Positions 7,428 to 13,375 of a stretch of DNA of 26,044 bases are shown in pieces. The DNA comes from a virus: positions 1 through 26,044 of IMG/VR virus record IMGVR_UViG_3300020467_000041. One strand, 5' to 3'. The notes beneath the pieces were generated by a model. That model was not told the origin of the DNA. It made no database searches and saw only the letters and a list, made by a program, of their open reading frames with translations. Numbering within the stretch: position 1 is the stretch's first letter; the number at the start of each line of letters is the position of its first letter. Position numbers and translations under genes: made by a program.

Positions 7428-8554
7428 GTGTATTCAACTGCGAAAAGGTAGACACCAAGAAGCAACCAATGTTTTTTGGTAAACCTCTAGGAATGCAGAG
7501 GTATGATGAATACAAGTATCCTGACTTCGACAAGTTAACTCAGACACAACTGGGTTACTTCTGGAGACCCGAAGAGGTATCCCTTCAGAAAGATAGAGCT
7601 GATTACAAGACTCTATCTGAACAACAAAAGCATATCTATACTTCAAATCTGAAGTATCAAATACTCCTAGACTCTGTGCAAGGACGTGGTCCTGGCATGG
7701 CATTTTCACCTTACTGTAGTCTTCCAGAATTGGAAGGGTGCATGGGTGTCTGGGAATTCATGGAGCAGATCCACTCTCGCTCCTACACTCACATAATAAA
7801 AAATGTATACTCTGATCCATCGGATGTATTCGATGCAGTATTAGATGATGATAAGATCATGGCTCGTGCAGAGTCAGTGACTAAAGCATACAATGATTTC
7901 ATTGAGTATGCTGGTCAGTATGCTAGTGGTAACCTATGGGCTAAAGATGCCAGGTCATCACCAAGTCATCAGTGGACAATAAAAGATCTTAAACGTCAAT
8001 TATACAGGGCAATATTAAATGTTAACATCTTAGAAGGCATTCGTTTCTACGTCTCCTTTGCTTGCTCCTTTGCTTTCGGTGAGTTAAAACTCATGGAAGG
8101 TAGTGCTAAGATCATCTCACTCATAGCAAGAGATGAGTCACAGCACCTTGCACTTACTCAGAAAATAATCTATAAGTGGAGGAAGGGTGATGATCCTATG
8201 ATACAGGAGATTCATGAGGAAGAAAAGGATAATGTTATCCAAATGTTTAGGGATGCAGTTGAAGAAGAGAAGGACTGGGCTAACTACCTATTCTCTCAAG
8301 GTCCTATGATTGGTCTTAATGAAAGATTACTTTGTCAATATGTTGAGTGGGTTGCTAATAGAAGAATGAAAGCAATAGGTATAGATCCCATCTATGATAT
8401 AGCCGCCAAGAACAATCCATTGCCTTGGACGGAGCACTGGCTAAATAGTAAAGGTCAACAAAATGCTCCTCAAGAAACTGAGATTGAGTCCTATATCGTT
8501 GGAGGGATTAAACAAGATGTCGAATCTAATACCTTTAGTGGATTTAAGCTCTAA
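7418..8554 (+). CDS. nrdB: Ribonucleotide reductase class Ia, small subunit
   Basis: Radical-generating beta subunit partner of NrdA. The diiron and tyrosyl-radical residues can be read directly: D62 (KDRADYKTL), then E116-Q-I-H119-S-R-S-Y123, matching E. coli D84, E115, H118 and Y122. Later come the glutamate in SFACSFAFGE and the pair in ARDESQH (E. coli E204, E238, H241). The radical Tyr is present, so this is the classical type rather than a Phe variant. The length of 378 residues agrees with E. coli (376). The C-terminus ends in a hydrophobic and basic tail as needed for NrdA docking. It starts 10 bases inside the preceding small gene. A 7-bp perfect inverted repeat spans its stop codon. 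Confidence 0.96.
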   Translation: MGLSVFNCEKVDTKKQPMFFGKPLGMQRYDEYKYPDFDKLTQTQLGYFWRPEEVSLQKDRADYKTLSEQQKHIYTSNLKYQILLDSVQGRGPGMAFSPYCSLPELEGCMGVWEFMEQIHSRSYTHIIKNVYSDPSDVFDAVLDDDKIMARAESVTKAYNDFIEYAGQYASGNLWAKDARSSPSHQWTIKDLKRQLYRAILNVNILEGIRFYVSFACSFAFGELKLMEGSAKIISLIARDESQHLALTQKIIYKWRKGDDPMIQEIHEEEKDNVIQMFRDAVEEEKDWANYLFSQGPMIGLNERLLCQYVEWVANRRMKAIGIDPIYDIAAKNNPLPWTEHWLNSKGQQNAPQETEIESYIVGGIKQDVESNTFSGFKL

Positions 8555-8768
8555 CCTCTGGCGAAAGGTTAGGGATCGATGGTTTGGAAAATTGAATGAG
8601 AAGAAGGACTCAGCAGGAGAAAGTGATTTCCTCGCTGAAAGACCAGAGAACTGGTATAAAGGACCACTTATATTTCCTAAAATCTTTGAAGAGGGATTTG
8701 AAAAGGAAACCGCACAACCTTATAGGACAAAAAAGGTTGGACTCTATAATGAAGAATGGTCTGACTGA
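8517..8768 (+). CDS. Small unknown protein overlapping nrdB
   Basis: An 83-residue protein starting at ATG 8517, preceded by GGAGG (8501-8505), with a 38-base overlap with the end of nrdB. It is charged, with Trp/Arg/Lys in the first half (L-W-R-K-V-R-D-R-W) and Pro/Phe/Glu/Tyr in the second. No membrane segment and no recognised domain. The overlap and the hairpin at 8549-8574 inside it leave some doubt, but most of the frame lies beyond nrdB with no competing gene. Confidence 0.55.
   Translation: MSNLIPLVDLSSNLWRKVRDRWFGKLNEKKDSAGESDFLAERPENWYKGPLIFPKIFEEGFEKETAQPYRTKKVGLYNEEWSD
8549..8574 (+). other. Inverted repeat / RNA hairpin at the nrdB stop codon
   Basis: CTAACCT (8551-8557) and AGGTTAG (8566-8572) pair perfectly around an 8-base loop. 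A G-U pair and a C-G pair can extend the stem to 9 bp. The nrdB TAA lies in the 5' arm. There is no T-run, so it is not an intrinsic terminator; it could affect mRNA stability or re-initiation. Confidence 0.5.
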
Positions 8769-8803
8769 TGATAAGAAATGTAACAAGTAATACATTTTTA
8801 TTG

Positions 8804-8811
8804 CATAAATA
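8804..8811 (+). promoter_or_regulatory. Candidate late promoter (CATAAATA)
   Basis: One mismatch at the first base from the T4 late consensus TATAAATA. It lies in the gap after the 8517-8768 gene, just upstream of the hairpin and leader at 8817-8878. It is the best visible promoter for the microprotein unit ending at the terminator at 9240. Confidence 0.45.
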
Positions 8812-8816
8812 GTTAG

Positions 8817-8832
8817 GGTATGATAACATACC
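8817..8832 (+). other. Perfect 6-bp leader hairpin
   Basis: GGTATG-ATAA-CATACC forms a perfect 6-bp stem with a four-base loop. If transcription starts from the CATAAATA element just upstream, it would sit at or very near the 5' end of the mRNA, where T4-like phages often place stabilising stem-loops. The stem includes the ATG of the small frame at 8820. Confidence 0.5.
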
Positions 8833-8906
8833 TATACGTTCATCCCAGAAGGGACGCAAGTAAGCCGACACGGAACGGACATCGTTCATCTCAATGGAAT
8901 TCCTAA
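8820..8906 (+). CDS. Possible 28-residue basic leader peptide
   Basis: A short frame from ATG 8820 to TAA 8904-8906. The product is basic and carries the stretch RRDASKPTRNGHRSS. Its stop lies 13 bases past the start of the 58-residue gene at 8894, which has no Shine-Dalgarno sequence, so coupled translation would explain how that gene is read. Against it: no well-spaced ribosome site of its own, and a start buried in a hairpin stem. The same DNA contains the first copy of the 28-nt repeat, so the conserved unit may be RNA or DNA rather than peptide. Confidence 0.3.
   Translation: MITYLYVHPRRDASKPTRNGHRSSQWNS
8851..8878 (+). repeat. 28-nt structured repeat, copy 1
   Basis: Three conserved blocks, GGGACGCAA, GCCGAC and GGAACGG, in 28 bases. 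The second copy at 9051-9078 has the same three blocks, with the outer two at identical positions. Copy 1 precedes the 58-residue gene. GAACG-GACAT-CGTTC (8873-8887) can form a short stem at its 3' end. Function unknown. Confidence 0.6.
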
Positions 8907-9070
8907 TTGCCACCGCCTTAAGTTGTGCAGATATATCAGAAATGGTAGATCGAATCAACAAAAACACAACGGTATCTGGTGCTGAAAAGCAGGAGATAGT
9001 TGACATCTACAAGGTTCACCTAGTAGAGGCAACAGGTTTGGAATGTAATTGGGACGCAAATGCCGACTGA
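8894..9070 (+). CDS. 58-residue microprotein ending WDANAD
   Basis: A 58-residue protein with a hydrophobic N-terminus resembling a signal or anchor sequence (MEFLIATALSCADIS), a helical middle and the C-terminus ECNWDANAD. From memory, small proteins with a hydrophobic start and a D-A-N-A-D type end are frequent in cyanophages; I could not verify this. C11 and C51 could form a disulfide if exported. No Shine-Dalgarno sequence precedes the ATG, which overlaps the possible leader peptide. Its final codons and stop are part of the second 28-nt repeat. Function unknown. Confidence 0.6.
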   Translation: MEFLIATALSCADISEMVDRINKNTTVSGAEKQEIVDIYKVHLVEATGLECNWDANAD

Positions 9071-9078
9071 AGGAACGG
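9051..9078 (+). repeat. 28-nt structured repeat, copy 2
   Basis: The second copy of GGGACGCAA...GCCGAC...GGAACGG, exactly 200 bases downstream of the first. It spans the stop codon of the 58-residue gene and lies 31 bases before the start of the DUF4278-type gene, so each copy precedes one small gene. Confidence 0.6.
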
Positions 9079-9109
9079 GTTTTATCCACCCTAACTTCGG
9101 AGAAAGCCA

Positions 9110-9232
9110 ATGGCACAAGTTACTTACAGAGGTGTCAAGTACGACACTGACCGAGTACAACCTTCTAACAAGAAGGAAGTATCCCTCACATACAGAGGGG
9201 TCAAGCTTGTTAAACAGTTACAAGCAGTTTAA
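9110..9232 (+). CDS. 40-residue DUF4278-type protein with two TYRGVK repeats
   Basis: Two copies of a short motif, VTYRGVKYDT near the N-terminus and LTYRGVKLVK near the C-terminus, joined by a polar linker. This is the hallmark of the DUF4278 family of cyanobacteria and their phages, whose function is unknown. The start is supported by GGAGA at 9099-9103, six bases upstream. It is the last gene before a strong intrinsic terminator, so it closes a short transcription unit with the 58-residue gene. Product is basic and soluble. Confidence 0.75.
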   Translation: MAQVTYRGVKYDTDRVQPSNKKEVSLTYRGVKLVKQLQAV

Positions 9233-9239
9233 TAAATAG

Positions 9240-9265
9240 TGGGGAGTTAACGCTCCCCATTTTTT
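9240..9265 (+). terminator. Intrinsic terminator
   Basis: TGGGGAG and CTCCCCA form a perfect 7-bp GC-rich stem with a six-base loop, followed by TTTTTT. It lies 8 bases after the DUF4278-type stop codon. Confidence 0.85.
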
Positions 9266-9273
9266 ATGAACTT

Positions 9274-9567
9274 ATGAAGATAGATACCCAAGGGATGAGT
9301 GGTCCTGCTGACCCTAACTATAAAGGGAAACCTTTAGCAGAGCAGCAAGAGAACCTTCCCAAAGCAATCATCACACCTAGAAGATTATTTACTGAGAGTT
9401 ATGTTAAGGAGATGAAGATCCTTATCAATGAAGTGTTGGATGAAAGACAATACCGAAAGGAATTGTCACAAGCGGTTGACAACCCCACACCTCCTCGAAT
9501 ATCATACTTTGATGTAGATCATTTTAAACATAGAATTGATGAACCAGAACCTCCCTACGAAGCGTAA
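9274..9567 (+). CDS. Unknown protein upstream of purN
   Basis: A 97-residue polar protein beginning just after the terminator at 9240-9265. It is Pro-rich at both ends with a helical, charged centre (about residues 38-70: Leu, Glu, Lys, Arg). No recognisable domain and no membrane segment. Its 3' end overlaps purN by 29 bases. A sigma70-like sequence (TTGACA 9476, TATCAT 9500, 18-bp spacer) occurs in its 3' half but is not called as a promoter. Function unknown. Confidence 0.65.
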   Translation: MKIDTQGMSGPADPNYKGKPLAEQQENLPKAIITPRRLFTESYVKEMKILINEVLDERQYRKELSQAVDNPTPPRISYFDVDHFKHRIDEPEPPYEA

Positions 9568-10222
9568 ACGCATCGGTGTTATGTGCTCTGGTAAGGGCAC
9601 CAACTTTGAAAACATCGTTACCTCATGCAATAGGCACGAAGTTGTGCTTATGATACATGATAAAGAAAAGTGTGGAGCAGCAAAGAGAGCAGAGAAGTGG
9701 GGAATTCCACACGTAAGAATTAAGCACGACAGAGAAGACGAGATGATTGCACTCTTCCAGTCATGGAGAGTAGATCTAATAGTCTTAGCGGGGTACATGA
9801 GAATACTGAAGAGACCTTCAGACTTTCACTGCCCCATTATTAATGTACACCCATCACTGCTACCAAAGTATAAAGGATTACACGCAGTTGAAAGAGCCCT
9901 AGATAGTAATGATACCATAACAGGATGTACTGTACACTATGTGAATGAAGAGTTAGATGGTGGAGATATAATAGCTCAGAATAAAGTAGATATACTACCT
10001 GATGATACTGTTGACACACTGACCAGACGCATTCAACTACAAGAGTATGCACTGTTACCTTATGTGATTGAACATTATGAAACCCCAGTCAGCAAAAGCG
10101 AAAGGAAGACTCTTTCAGCAGTGGGTGCGAGACATGCTTATAGAGGAGAGGAATATACATCCAGAGGACATCGAGTCGAGATCGATGGGGGCGGGTGGAG
10201 AAGACTTGATTATGGCTCGTGA
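9539..10222 (+). CDS. purN: Phosphoribosylglycinamide formyltransferase
   Basis: Third step of purine synthesis: transfers formyl from 10-formyl-THF to GAR. The N-terminal phosphate-binding loop is CSGKGTNF (residues 16-23). The catalytic core reads I-N102-V-H104-P-S-L-L-P-K-Y-K-G and later H-Y-V-N-E-E-L-D140-G-G-D, matching E. coli N106, H108 and D144. Start: ATG 9539, with an in-frame TTG at 9536; it overlaps the preceding gene by 29 bases. At 227 residues it is somewhat longer than many PurN proteins (E. coli 212). The extra C-terminal ~45 residues are read from DNA that also encodes the next gene in another frame, and they look unlike a normal PurN tail. It would supply purines for phage replication together with NrdA/NrdB. 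Confidence 0.93.
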   Translation: MNQNLPTKRKRIGVMCSGKGTNFENIVTSCNRHEVVLMIHDKEKCGAAKRAEKWGIPHVRIKHDREDEMIALFQSWRVDLIVLAGYMRILKRPSDFHCPIINVHPSLLPKYKGLHAVERALDSNDTITGCTVHYVNEELDGGDIIAQNKVDILPDDTVDTLTRRIQLQEYALLPYVIEHYETPVSKSERKTLSAVGARHAYRGEEYTSRGHRVEIDGGGWRRLDYGS

Positions 10223-10412
10223 TGCTAGACAAAAGTTTCCTTTTAGTATAGAATGTAAGAACCAAGAGAAGTTAAATGTATATGATGCTTATGCTCAGGC
10301 AGAAGCAAACTCAGGAGACCACGAGCCTATCCTGTTTATGAAAAAGAATCGTAAGAAAGCTCTTGCTGTTGTTGATGCCGAGTGGTTTATAAAAAATTAT
10401 GGCAGTCCATAG
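10077..10412 (+). CDS. PD-(D/E)xK-like nuclease / resolvase-type protein
   Basis: A 111-residue protein that fits small phage nucleases of the PD-(D/E)xK superfamily. It has a basic N-terminus (KPQSAKAKGRLFQQWVRD), a Gly-Gly-Glu-Asp turn (about residues 40-43, S-M-G-A-G-G-E-D) and a strand ending F-S-I-E-C-K-N, which gives the E-x-K pair. A later strand, ALAVVDAEWF, could complete the fold. ATG 10077 is chosen over an upstream in-frame TTG at 10068. The first 146 bases overlap purN in a different frame, an unusually long overlap, while its own conserved motifs lie in that overlap. A Holliday-junction or repair role is possible. The catalytic assignment is by eye only. Confidence 0.65.
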   Translation: MKPQSAKAKGRLFQQWVRDMLIEERNIHPEDIESRSMGAGGEDLIMARDARQKFPFSIECKNQEKLNVYDAYAQAEANSGDHEPILFMKKNRKKALAVVDAEWFIKNYGSP

Positions 10413-11004
10413 TATGTTTGAAGTCCCTATCGTTCACTACGAGATAGCGAATTGGGATTTGAATAAGAAGAAGATATTAGATGCACTCCCACCAGAGTGT
10501 GAAGAGCATGCAGATGCTCAGGACAATGGATTGTTCACAGATTTCTTTGTGAATGCTAAGGAAGGATCAACTGATCTACCTGAGTATGGAGAGACAATAA
10601 TCAGTGTGATTAAACCATACCTTGCTGACTTCTCTAGTCAGAGGAGGGTAGAGTTTACTGACATGTGGTACCAAAAGTATTACAAAGGGGTACAACATCA
10701 GGTGCACACTCATGGGCACAGTGGATGGTCCTGTGTAATGTATGTGGAGTTTGATCCACAGGTTCATGAACCTACTCAATTCTATTCACCATTTAAGAAT
10801 CCTTGGAATGGTAACCTAGAGACCTTCCAACCTCCTGTAAATGAGGGAGACATGGTAATCTTTCCTGCAACTGTAATGCATGAGGCACCTGCAAATAGAT
10901 CAGAGAAGAGAAGGACTATAGTATCATTTAATATCAGAGGTCATGTAGATGTAGTGAAGTATAAGTTATGGGAAGGTGATCCTATCAGGGTGGTGTCCTC
11001 ATGA
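10399..11004 (+). CDS. Putative 2OG-Fe(II) oxygenase (1 of 7)
   Basis: Member of the cupin-fold 2-oxoglutarate/iron oxygenase group common in cyanophages (PF13759-like). The metal-site pattern is H103-T-H105 followed by a Ser-Cys-Val-Met-Tyr-Val strand. A Gly-Asp-Met-Val-I-F-P strand then leads to H161. R171/R172-T-I-V-S-F follows and would bind 2OG. The first motif is HxH where the classical triad has HxD. The start overlaps the preceding stop by 14 bases; ATG 10414 is an alternative. It is the first of three oxygenase-like genes in a row. Substrate unknown; 201 residues. Confidence 0.75.
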   Translation: MAVHSMFEVPIVHYEIANWDLNKKKILDALPPECEEHADAQDNGLFTDFFVNAKEGSTDLPEYGETIISVIKPYLADFSSQRRVEFTDMWYQKYYKGVQHQVHTHGHSGWSCVMYVEFDPQVHEPTQFYSPFKNPWNGNLETFQPPVNEGDMVIFPATVMHEAPANRSEKRRTIVSFNIRGHVDVVKYKLWEGDPIRVVSS

Positions 11005-11555
11005 CATTCAATTTATTCCCTGTGCCTGTAGAGTATATTCCTAACGCAGTAACAGACTTAGAGATCTTTTACTTGCAGAAAAAGATTAAAGAAATTAAGC
11101 ACATACATCATCAATCTATTAAGGGTAATGGTTTCAGCACTCATAATCCTCATGAGACATATCCATTACTCAGTCAGGACATACACATTAAACTACAGTC
11201 CTATCTTGATGAGTATAATAATAAGGTAGGCAACGTCCCTAGTCTTATAACATATACTTGGTCTAACATACAGCACAGGGATAGTATACTTAAGGAGCAC
11301 TGTCATCCACAGTCTCTTGTATCGGGTGCTCTCTATATAAATGTAGATGATAAGCAAAAGATATATTTCCATAACCCTAACCCATATGTTTACTCCTCAC
11401 CTAGAGAGAAGATCACTCCATATAATATGGAGCATCAATTTATTAAGGTTAATAAGGGAGACCTACTATTGTTTCCAAGTTGGTTGAGACATGGTAAGGA
11501 TGATGAGGTAAACAATATGGATGATAGAACAGTAATTAGTTTTAATGCGACATGA
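11001..11555 (+). CDS. Putative 2OG-Fe(II) oxygenase (2 of 7)
   Basis: A 184-residue protein of the same PF13759-like group. It opens with the N-L-F-P-V-P-V start typical of the family. The first metal motif is H100-C-H102-P-Q-S-L-V-S-G-A-L-Y, followed by the Gly-Asp-Leu-Leu-Leu-F-P-S-W strand, the distal H164-G, and R176 in R-T-V-I-S-F-N for 2OG binding. The start codon overlaps the preceding stop (ATGA), and the stop overlaps the next start, so it is translationally coupled on both sides. It differs strongly in sequence from its neighbours, so it is an old paralogue rather than a recent duplicate. Substrate unknown. Confidence 0.8.
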   Translation: MTFNLFPVPVEYIPNAVTDLEIFYLQKKIKEIKHIHHQSIKGNGFSTHNPHETYPLLSQDIHIKLQSYLDEYNNKVGNVPSLITYTWSNIQHRDSILKEHCHPQSLVSGALYINVDDKQKIYFHNPNPYVYSSPREKITPYNMEHQFIKVNKGDLLLFPSWLRHGKDDEVNNMDDRTVISFNAT

Positions 11556-12166
11556 GTATACCCGAAGAGTTTACAGTTTATAAAGAGTTACTTTGTAAGA
11601 AGGGCACAGACTTTGTATGGGGTAGACAGATACCTGACGAGGTATGCGATCACCTCATAGAATTTTGGGAAAACCAAAAATTCTTACGTGTCCAACCAGG
11701 ACAGGTGTATGCTCAAGGTGATGTTACTACTAACCATGAGCTCAAAGAGTCTATGGATTGTATAATACCTCATCAGGTAGCAATGCCTCACATCCAAGAC
11801 TACCTTACTGAATTGCAGGGAGTGTTGGAGGACTATATAAAAGAGTTTCCTTTCTGTAATACTTCTAGGTTTCAAATCGTTGAACCTTTGAGTATGCAAT
11901 GGTATCCTAAAGGTGGTGGGTTTAAAGAGTGGCATACCGAGAGGTTGAATGCTCTACCTGGTACTGCCTTTAGACACCTAGTCTTTATGACATACCTTAA
12001 TGATGTACCCGATGGTGGTACAGAATGGTATCATCAAGACCTTTACGTACCAGCAAAAAAAGGTTATACTGTTATATGGCCTGCTGATTGGACTCATTTC
12101 CATCGTGGAAGAGTTAGTCACACGTCAGAAAAGCAAATCATAACTGGTTGGTTTGCTTATGTCTGA
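11552..12166 (+). CDS. Putative 2OG-Fe(II) oxygenase, prolyl-4-hydroxylase-like (3 of 7)
   Basis: A 204-residue protein from the prolyl-4-hydroxylase-like branch rather than the PF13759 type. Its core reads E-W-H128-T-E130, then the hallmark strand FMTYLNDVPDGGTEW. The distal motif follows in W-T-H-F-H184-R-G and K194 in E-K-Q-I-I-T-G-W, where a Lys or Arg binds 2OG in P4H enzymes. The acidic ligand of the triad is Glu (H-x-E) rather than Asp. It is coupled to the preceding gene by ATGA. The next gene follows after 9 bases. The substrate is unknown; hydroxylation of a protein or small molecule would fit the family. Confidence 0.85.
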   Translation: MSIPEEFTVYKELLCKKGTDFVWGRQIPDEVCDHLIEFWENQKFLRVQPGQVYAQGDVTTNHELKESMDCIIPHQVAMPHIQDYLTELQGVLEDYIKEFPFCNTSRFQIVEPLSMQWYPKGGGFKEWHTERLNALPGTAFRHLVFMTYLNDVPDGGTEWYHQDLYVPAKKGYTVIWPADWTHFHRGRVSHTSEKQIITGWFAYV

Positions 12167-12175
12167 GGAAGTACT

Positions 12176-12370
12176 ATGAAAGACCAAGGGGCAATCCCAA
12201 AAGAGGGACAGGATGAATGTTTTAATCGAGCACTCGATATCTTCATTGAATCTGTCCATAAACCTGACGATTCACTACGCTCTTGTGCACACAACCAAAA
12301 GTGCTATAATGAACTGATGTGGATTCGAGATGACATTATCGATCACTTAAACACACTACGGAGAAAGTAA
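12176..12370 (+). CDS. Small unknown protein
   Basis: A 64-residue soluble protein preceded by GAGGAAG (12164-12170), five bases before the ATG. It has two Cys residues in a Ser-C-A-H-N-Q-K-C spacing (about residues 36-43) and charged helices before and after (about residues 16-30 and 46-62). The Cys/His arrangement could bind a metal, but there is only one such group. Its stop codon abuts the next ATG. No family recognised. Confidence 0.6.
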   Translation: MKDQGAIPKEGQDECFNRALDIFIESVHKPDDSLRSCAHNQKCYNELMWIRDDIIDHLNTLRRK

Positions 12371-12706
12371 ATGACTTGTGGATTACATGGAAAATTAGAT
12401 ACTGCTATCACAGCAGTAAAGGAAGCACTAACAGCAGCACTGGACGGTGACTTCACGGATAAAGACTTAGAGGATATCCTCTCAGCATATAATACTCTTA
12501 AGTCTGTTAACAAAGGACTAGGGCATCATGATACAGGTATCACATTCACACCTGACTCTACGTTAGAAGATGCAATAACATTCAATGATGATATCAATAT
12601 TGATACAAGCAATGCGACATACGCAGCAGGACCAGTAAATTTTGACCTCGCATCCTATGGGAATGATGTCATAACTTTTGGTGATGACATTAATAACGAT
12701 TCCTAA
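12371..12706 (+). CDS. Unknown acidic protein
   Basis: A 111-residue acidic protein starting directly after the preceding TAA. The N-terminal half is helical and Ala/Leu/Lys-rich (residues 8-50). The C-terminal half contains imperfect repeats with the pattern (D/V)-A/V-I-T-F-(N/G)-D-D-I-N at about residues 66-76 and 98-108. The repeat is short and could be a beta-type unit, but the function is unknown. It is the last gene before the sigma70-type promoter at 12737. Confidence 0.6.
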   Translation: MTCGLHGKLDTAITAVKEALTAALDGDFTDKDLEDILSAYNTLKSVNKGLGHHDTGITFTPDSTLEDAITFNDDINIDTSNATYAAGPVNFDLASYGNDVITFGDDINNDS

Positions 12707-12709
12707 TGG

Positions 12710-12729
12710 AGGTGTAGGTATCAACACCT
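12710..12729 (+). other. Weak hairpin before the hli promoter
   Basis: AGGTGT and ACACCT form a 6-bp stem with an 8-base loop just after the preceding stop codon. No T-run follows, so it is at most a weak or factor-dependent transcript end. Confidence 0.35.
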
Positions 12730-12736
12730 AGTGGGC

Positions 12737-12765
12737 TTGACGGAATTTTATCTTTGCTATATAAT
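12737..12765 (+). promoter_or_regulatory. Sigma70-type promoter for the hli cluster
   Basis: -35 TTGACG (12737-12742), a 17-bp spacer and a perfect -10 TATAAT (12760-12765). This is one mismatch from the host-type consensus, with ideal spacing, 31 bases before the hli start. It would allow early expression by the host RNA polymerase. The transcription start would fall near the palindrome GTAACGTTAC (12769-12778), a possible operator-like site. Confidence 0.8.
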
Positions 12766-12796
12766 TATGTAACGTTACTTAACATAAGTTAACACG

Positions 12797-13006
12797 ATGA
12801 CACAATCAGTGGCAAAACGGTACACAACTACCGAATCAGGTGGAAGGCAAAACATCTTCCCAACTGAACCAAGAATCGAAGTCGATTACGACGCAGACTA
12901 TTGGAAAAATGCTGAGTTACTCAATGGTCGCCTTGCGATGATTGGACTAGTAGCAGCAGTAATCAACTACTCCATCTTTGGATGGATCATACCTGGATTT
13001 GCGTAG
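12797..13006 (+). CDS. hli: High-light-inducible protein (Hli/Scp)
   Basis: A 69-residue single-helix protein of the chlorophyll a/b-binding family. It binds chlorophyll and carotenoid and protects photosystem II and new D1 from excess light. The pigment-binding motif is E-L-L-N-G-R-L-A-M-I-G (about residues 39-49), followed by the hydrophobic helix and a typical end (F-G-W-I-I-P-G). The first ~35 residues form a polar leader. No Shine-Dalgarno sequence is visible, so initiation probably depends on the short leader. It is the first gene behind the promoter at 12737, and a second hli follows after 47 bases. Confidence 0.93.
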   Translation: MTQSVAKRYTTTESGGRQNIFPTEPRIEVDYDADYWKNAELLNGRLAMIGLVAAVINYSIFGWIIPGFA

Positions 13007-13053
13007 TCGAACGCAGGTCTCTTTAAATTTCTACCCCTAACAATCTAAGAAAA

Positions 13054-13161
13054 ATGACACCAGAAGCAGAAAAGTTTAACGGATGGGCAGCCATGATTGG
13101 TTTTGTCGCAGCAATAGGTGCTTACGTTACCACAGGACAAATCATTCCTGGAATCTTCTAA
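13054..13161 (+). CDS. hli: Short high-light-inducible protein (second hli)
   Basis: A 35-residue minimal Hli consisting of little more than the pigment-binding helix: E-K-F-N-G-W-A-A-M-I-G-F-V-A-A-I-G-A-Y and the end I-I-P-G-I-F. The canonical N-G-R is N-G-W here, so the Arg that normally pairs with the motif's Glu is replaced. Such very short Hli proteins are usual in marine picocyanobacteria and their phages. It would act in the thylakoid membrane, perhaps as a dimer with the longer Hli upstream. Too short to be found by length-based gene calling, but unmistakable by motif. Confidence 0.92.
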   Translation: MTPEAEKFNGWAAMIGFVAAIGAYVTTGQIIPGIF

Positions 13162-13163
13162 AG

Positions 13164-13171
13164 TATAAATA
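13164..13171 (+). promoter_or_regulatory. T4-type late promoter (TATAAATA)
   Basis: Exact TATAAATA, within the near-palindrome AGTATAAATACT, 26 bases before the ATG at 13198 and directly after the second hli stop. It would give the small membrane-protein chain late expression in addition to readthrough from the early promoter at 12737. Confidence 0.7.
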
Positions 13172-13197
13172 CTTATTCACAAAAGTTAACAATACAA

Positions 13198-13371
13198 ATG
13201 AGCGACTTTACAGCCGCAACAGACAGTATATCACCACTAGTAGCACTCCTCTGGGTATTTTATCCGATGGGTGCTTTAGTCGTAGTTGAACTACTTCTCC
13301 GTGCCATCAACAATGATGATGACGACGATAGAGATGGTGGTAAAATGATACCAGCAACATTACCTACTTAA
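13198..13371 (+). CDS. 57-residue single-span membrane protein
   Basis: A small protein with one hydrophobic helix (about residues 11-35, with an Arg at the helix end) and a sharply acidic tail containing five Asp in a row (residues 40-44), then Arg/Asp/Gly/Gly. By the positive-inside logic the tail orientation is unclear. It follows the late promoter at 13164 and has no strong Shine-Dalgarno. From memory similar short proteins with a poly-Asp tail occur next to hli and psbA in other cyanophages, which I could not check. A role in the thylakoid or cell membrane is inference. Confidence 0.6.
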   Translation: MSDFTAATDSISPLVALLWVFYPMGALVVVELLLRAINNDDDDDRDGGKMIPATLPT

Positions 13372-13375
13372 TACT

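Noticed and set aside
8677-9006. 109-codon frame on the minus strand across the microprotein leader
   Set aside because: It has no ribosome site, covers a promoter, hairpin and known genes on the other strand, and its product is low-complexity; treated as chance.
9476-9505. TTGACA with TATCAT at an 18-bp spacer inside the gene before purN
   Set aside because: It could serve purN, but it lies in coding sequence and the -10 is imperfect with a long spacer. I left it out as a promoter call.
12710-12729. Intrinsic terminator before the hli cluster
   Set aside because: The stem is short and no T-run follows; listed only as a weak hairpin.
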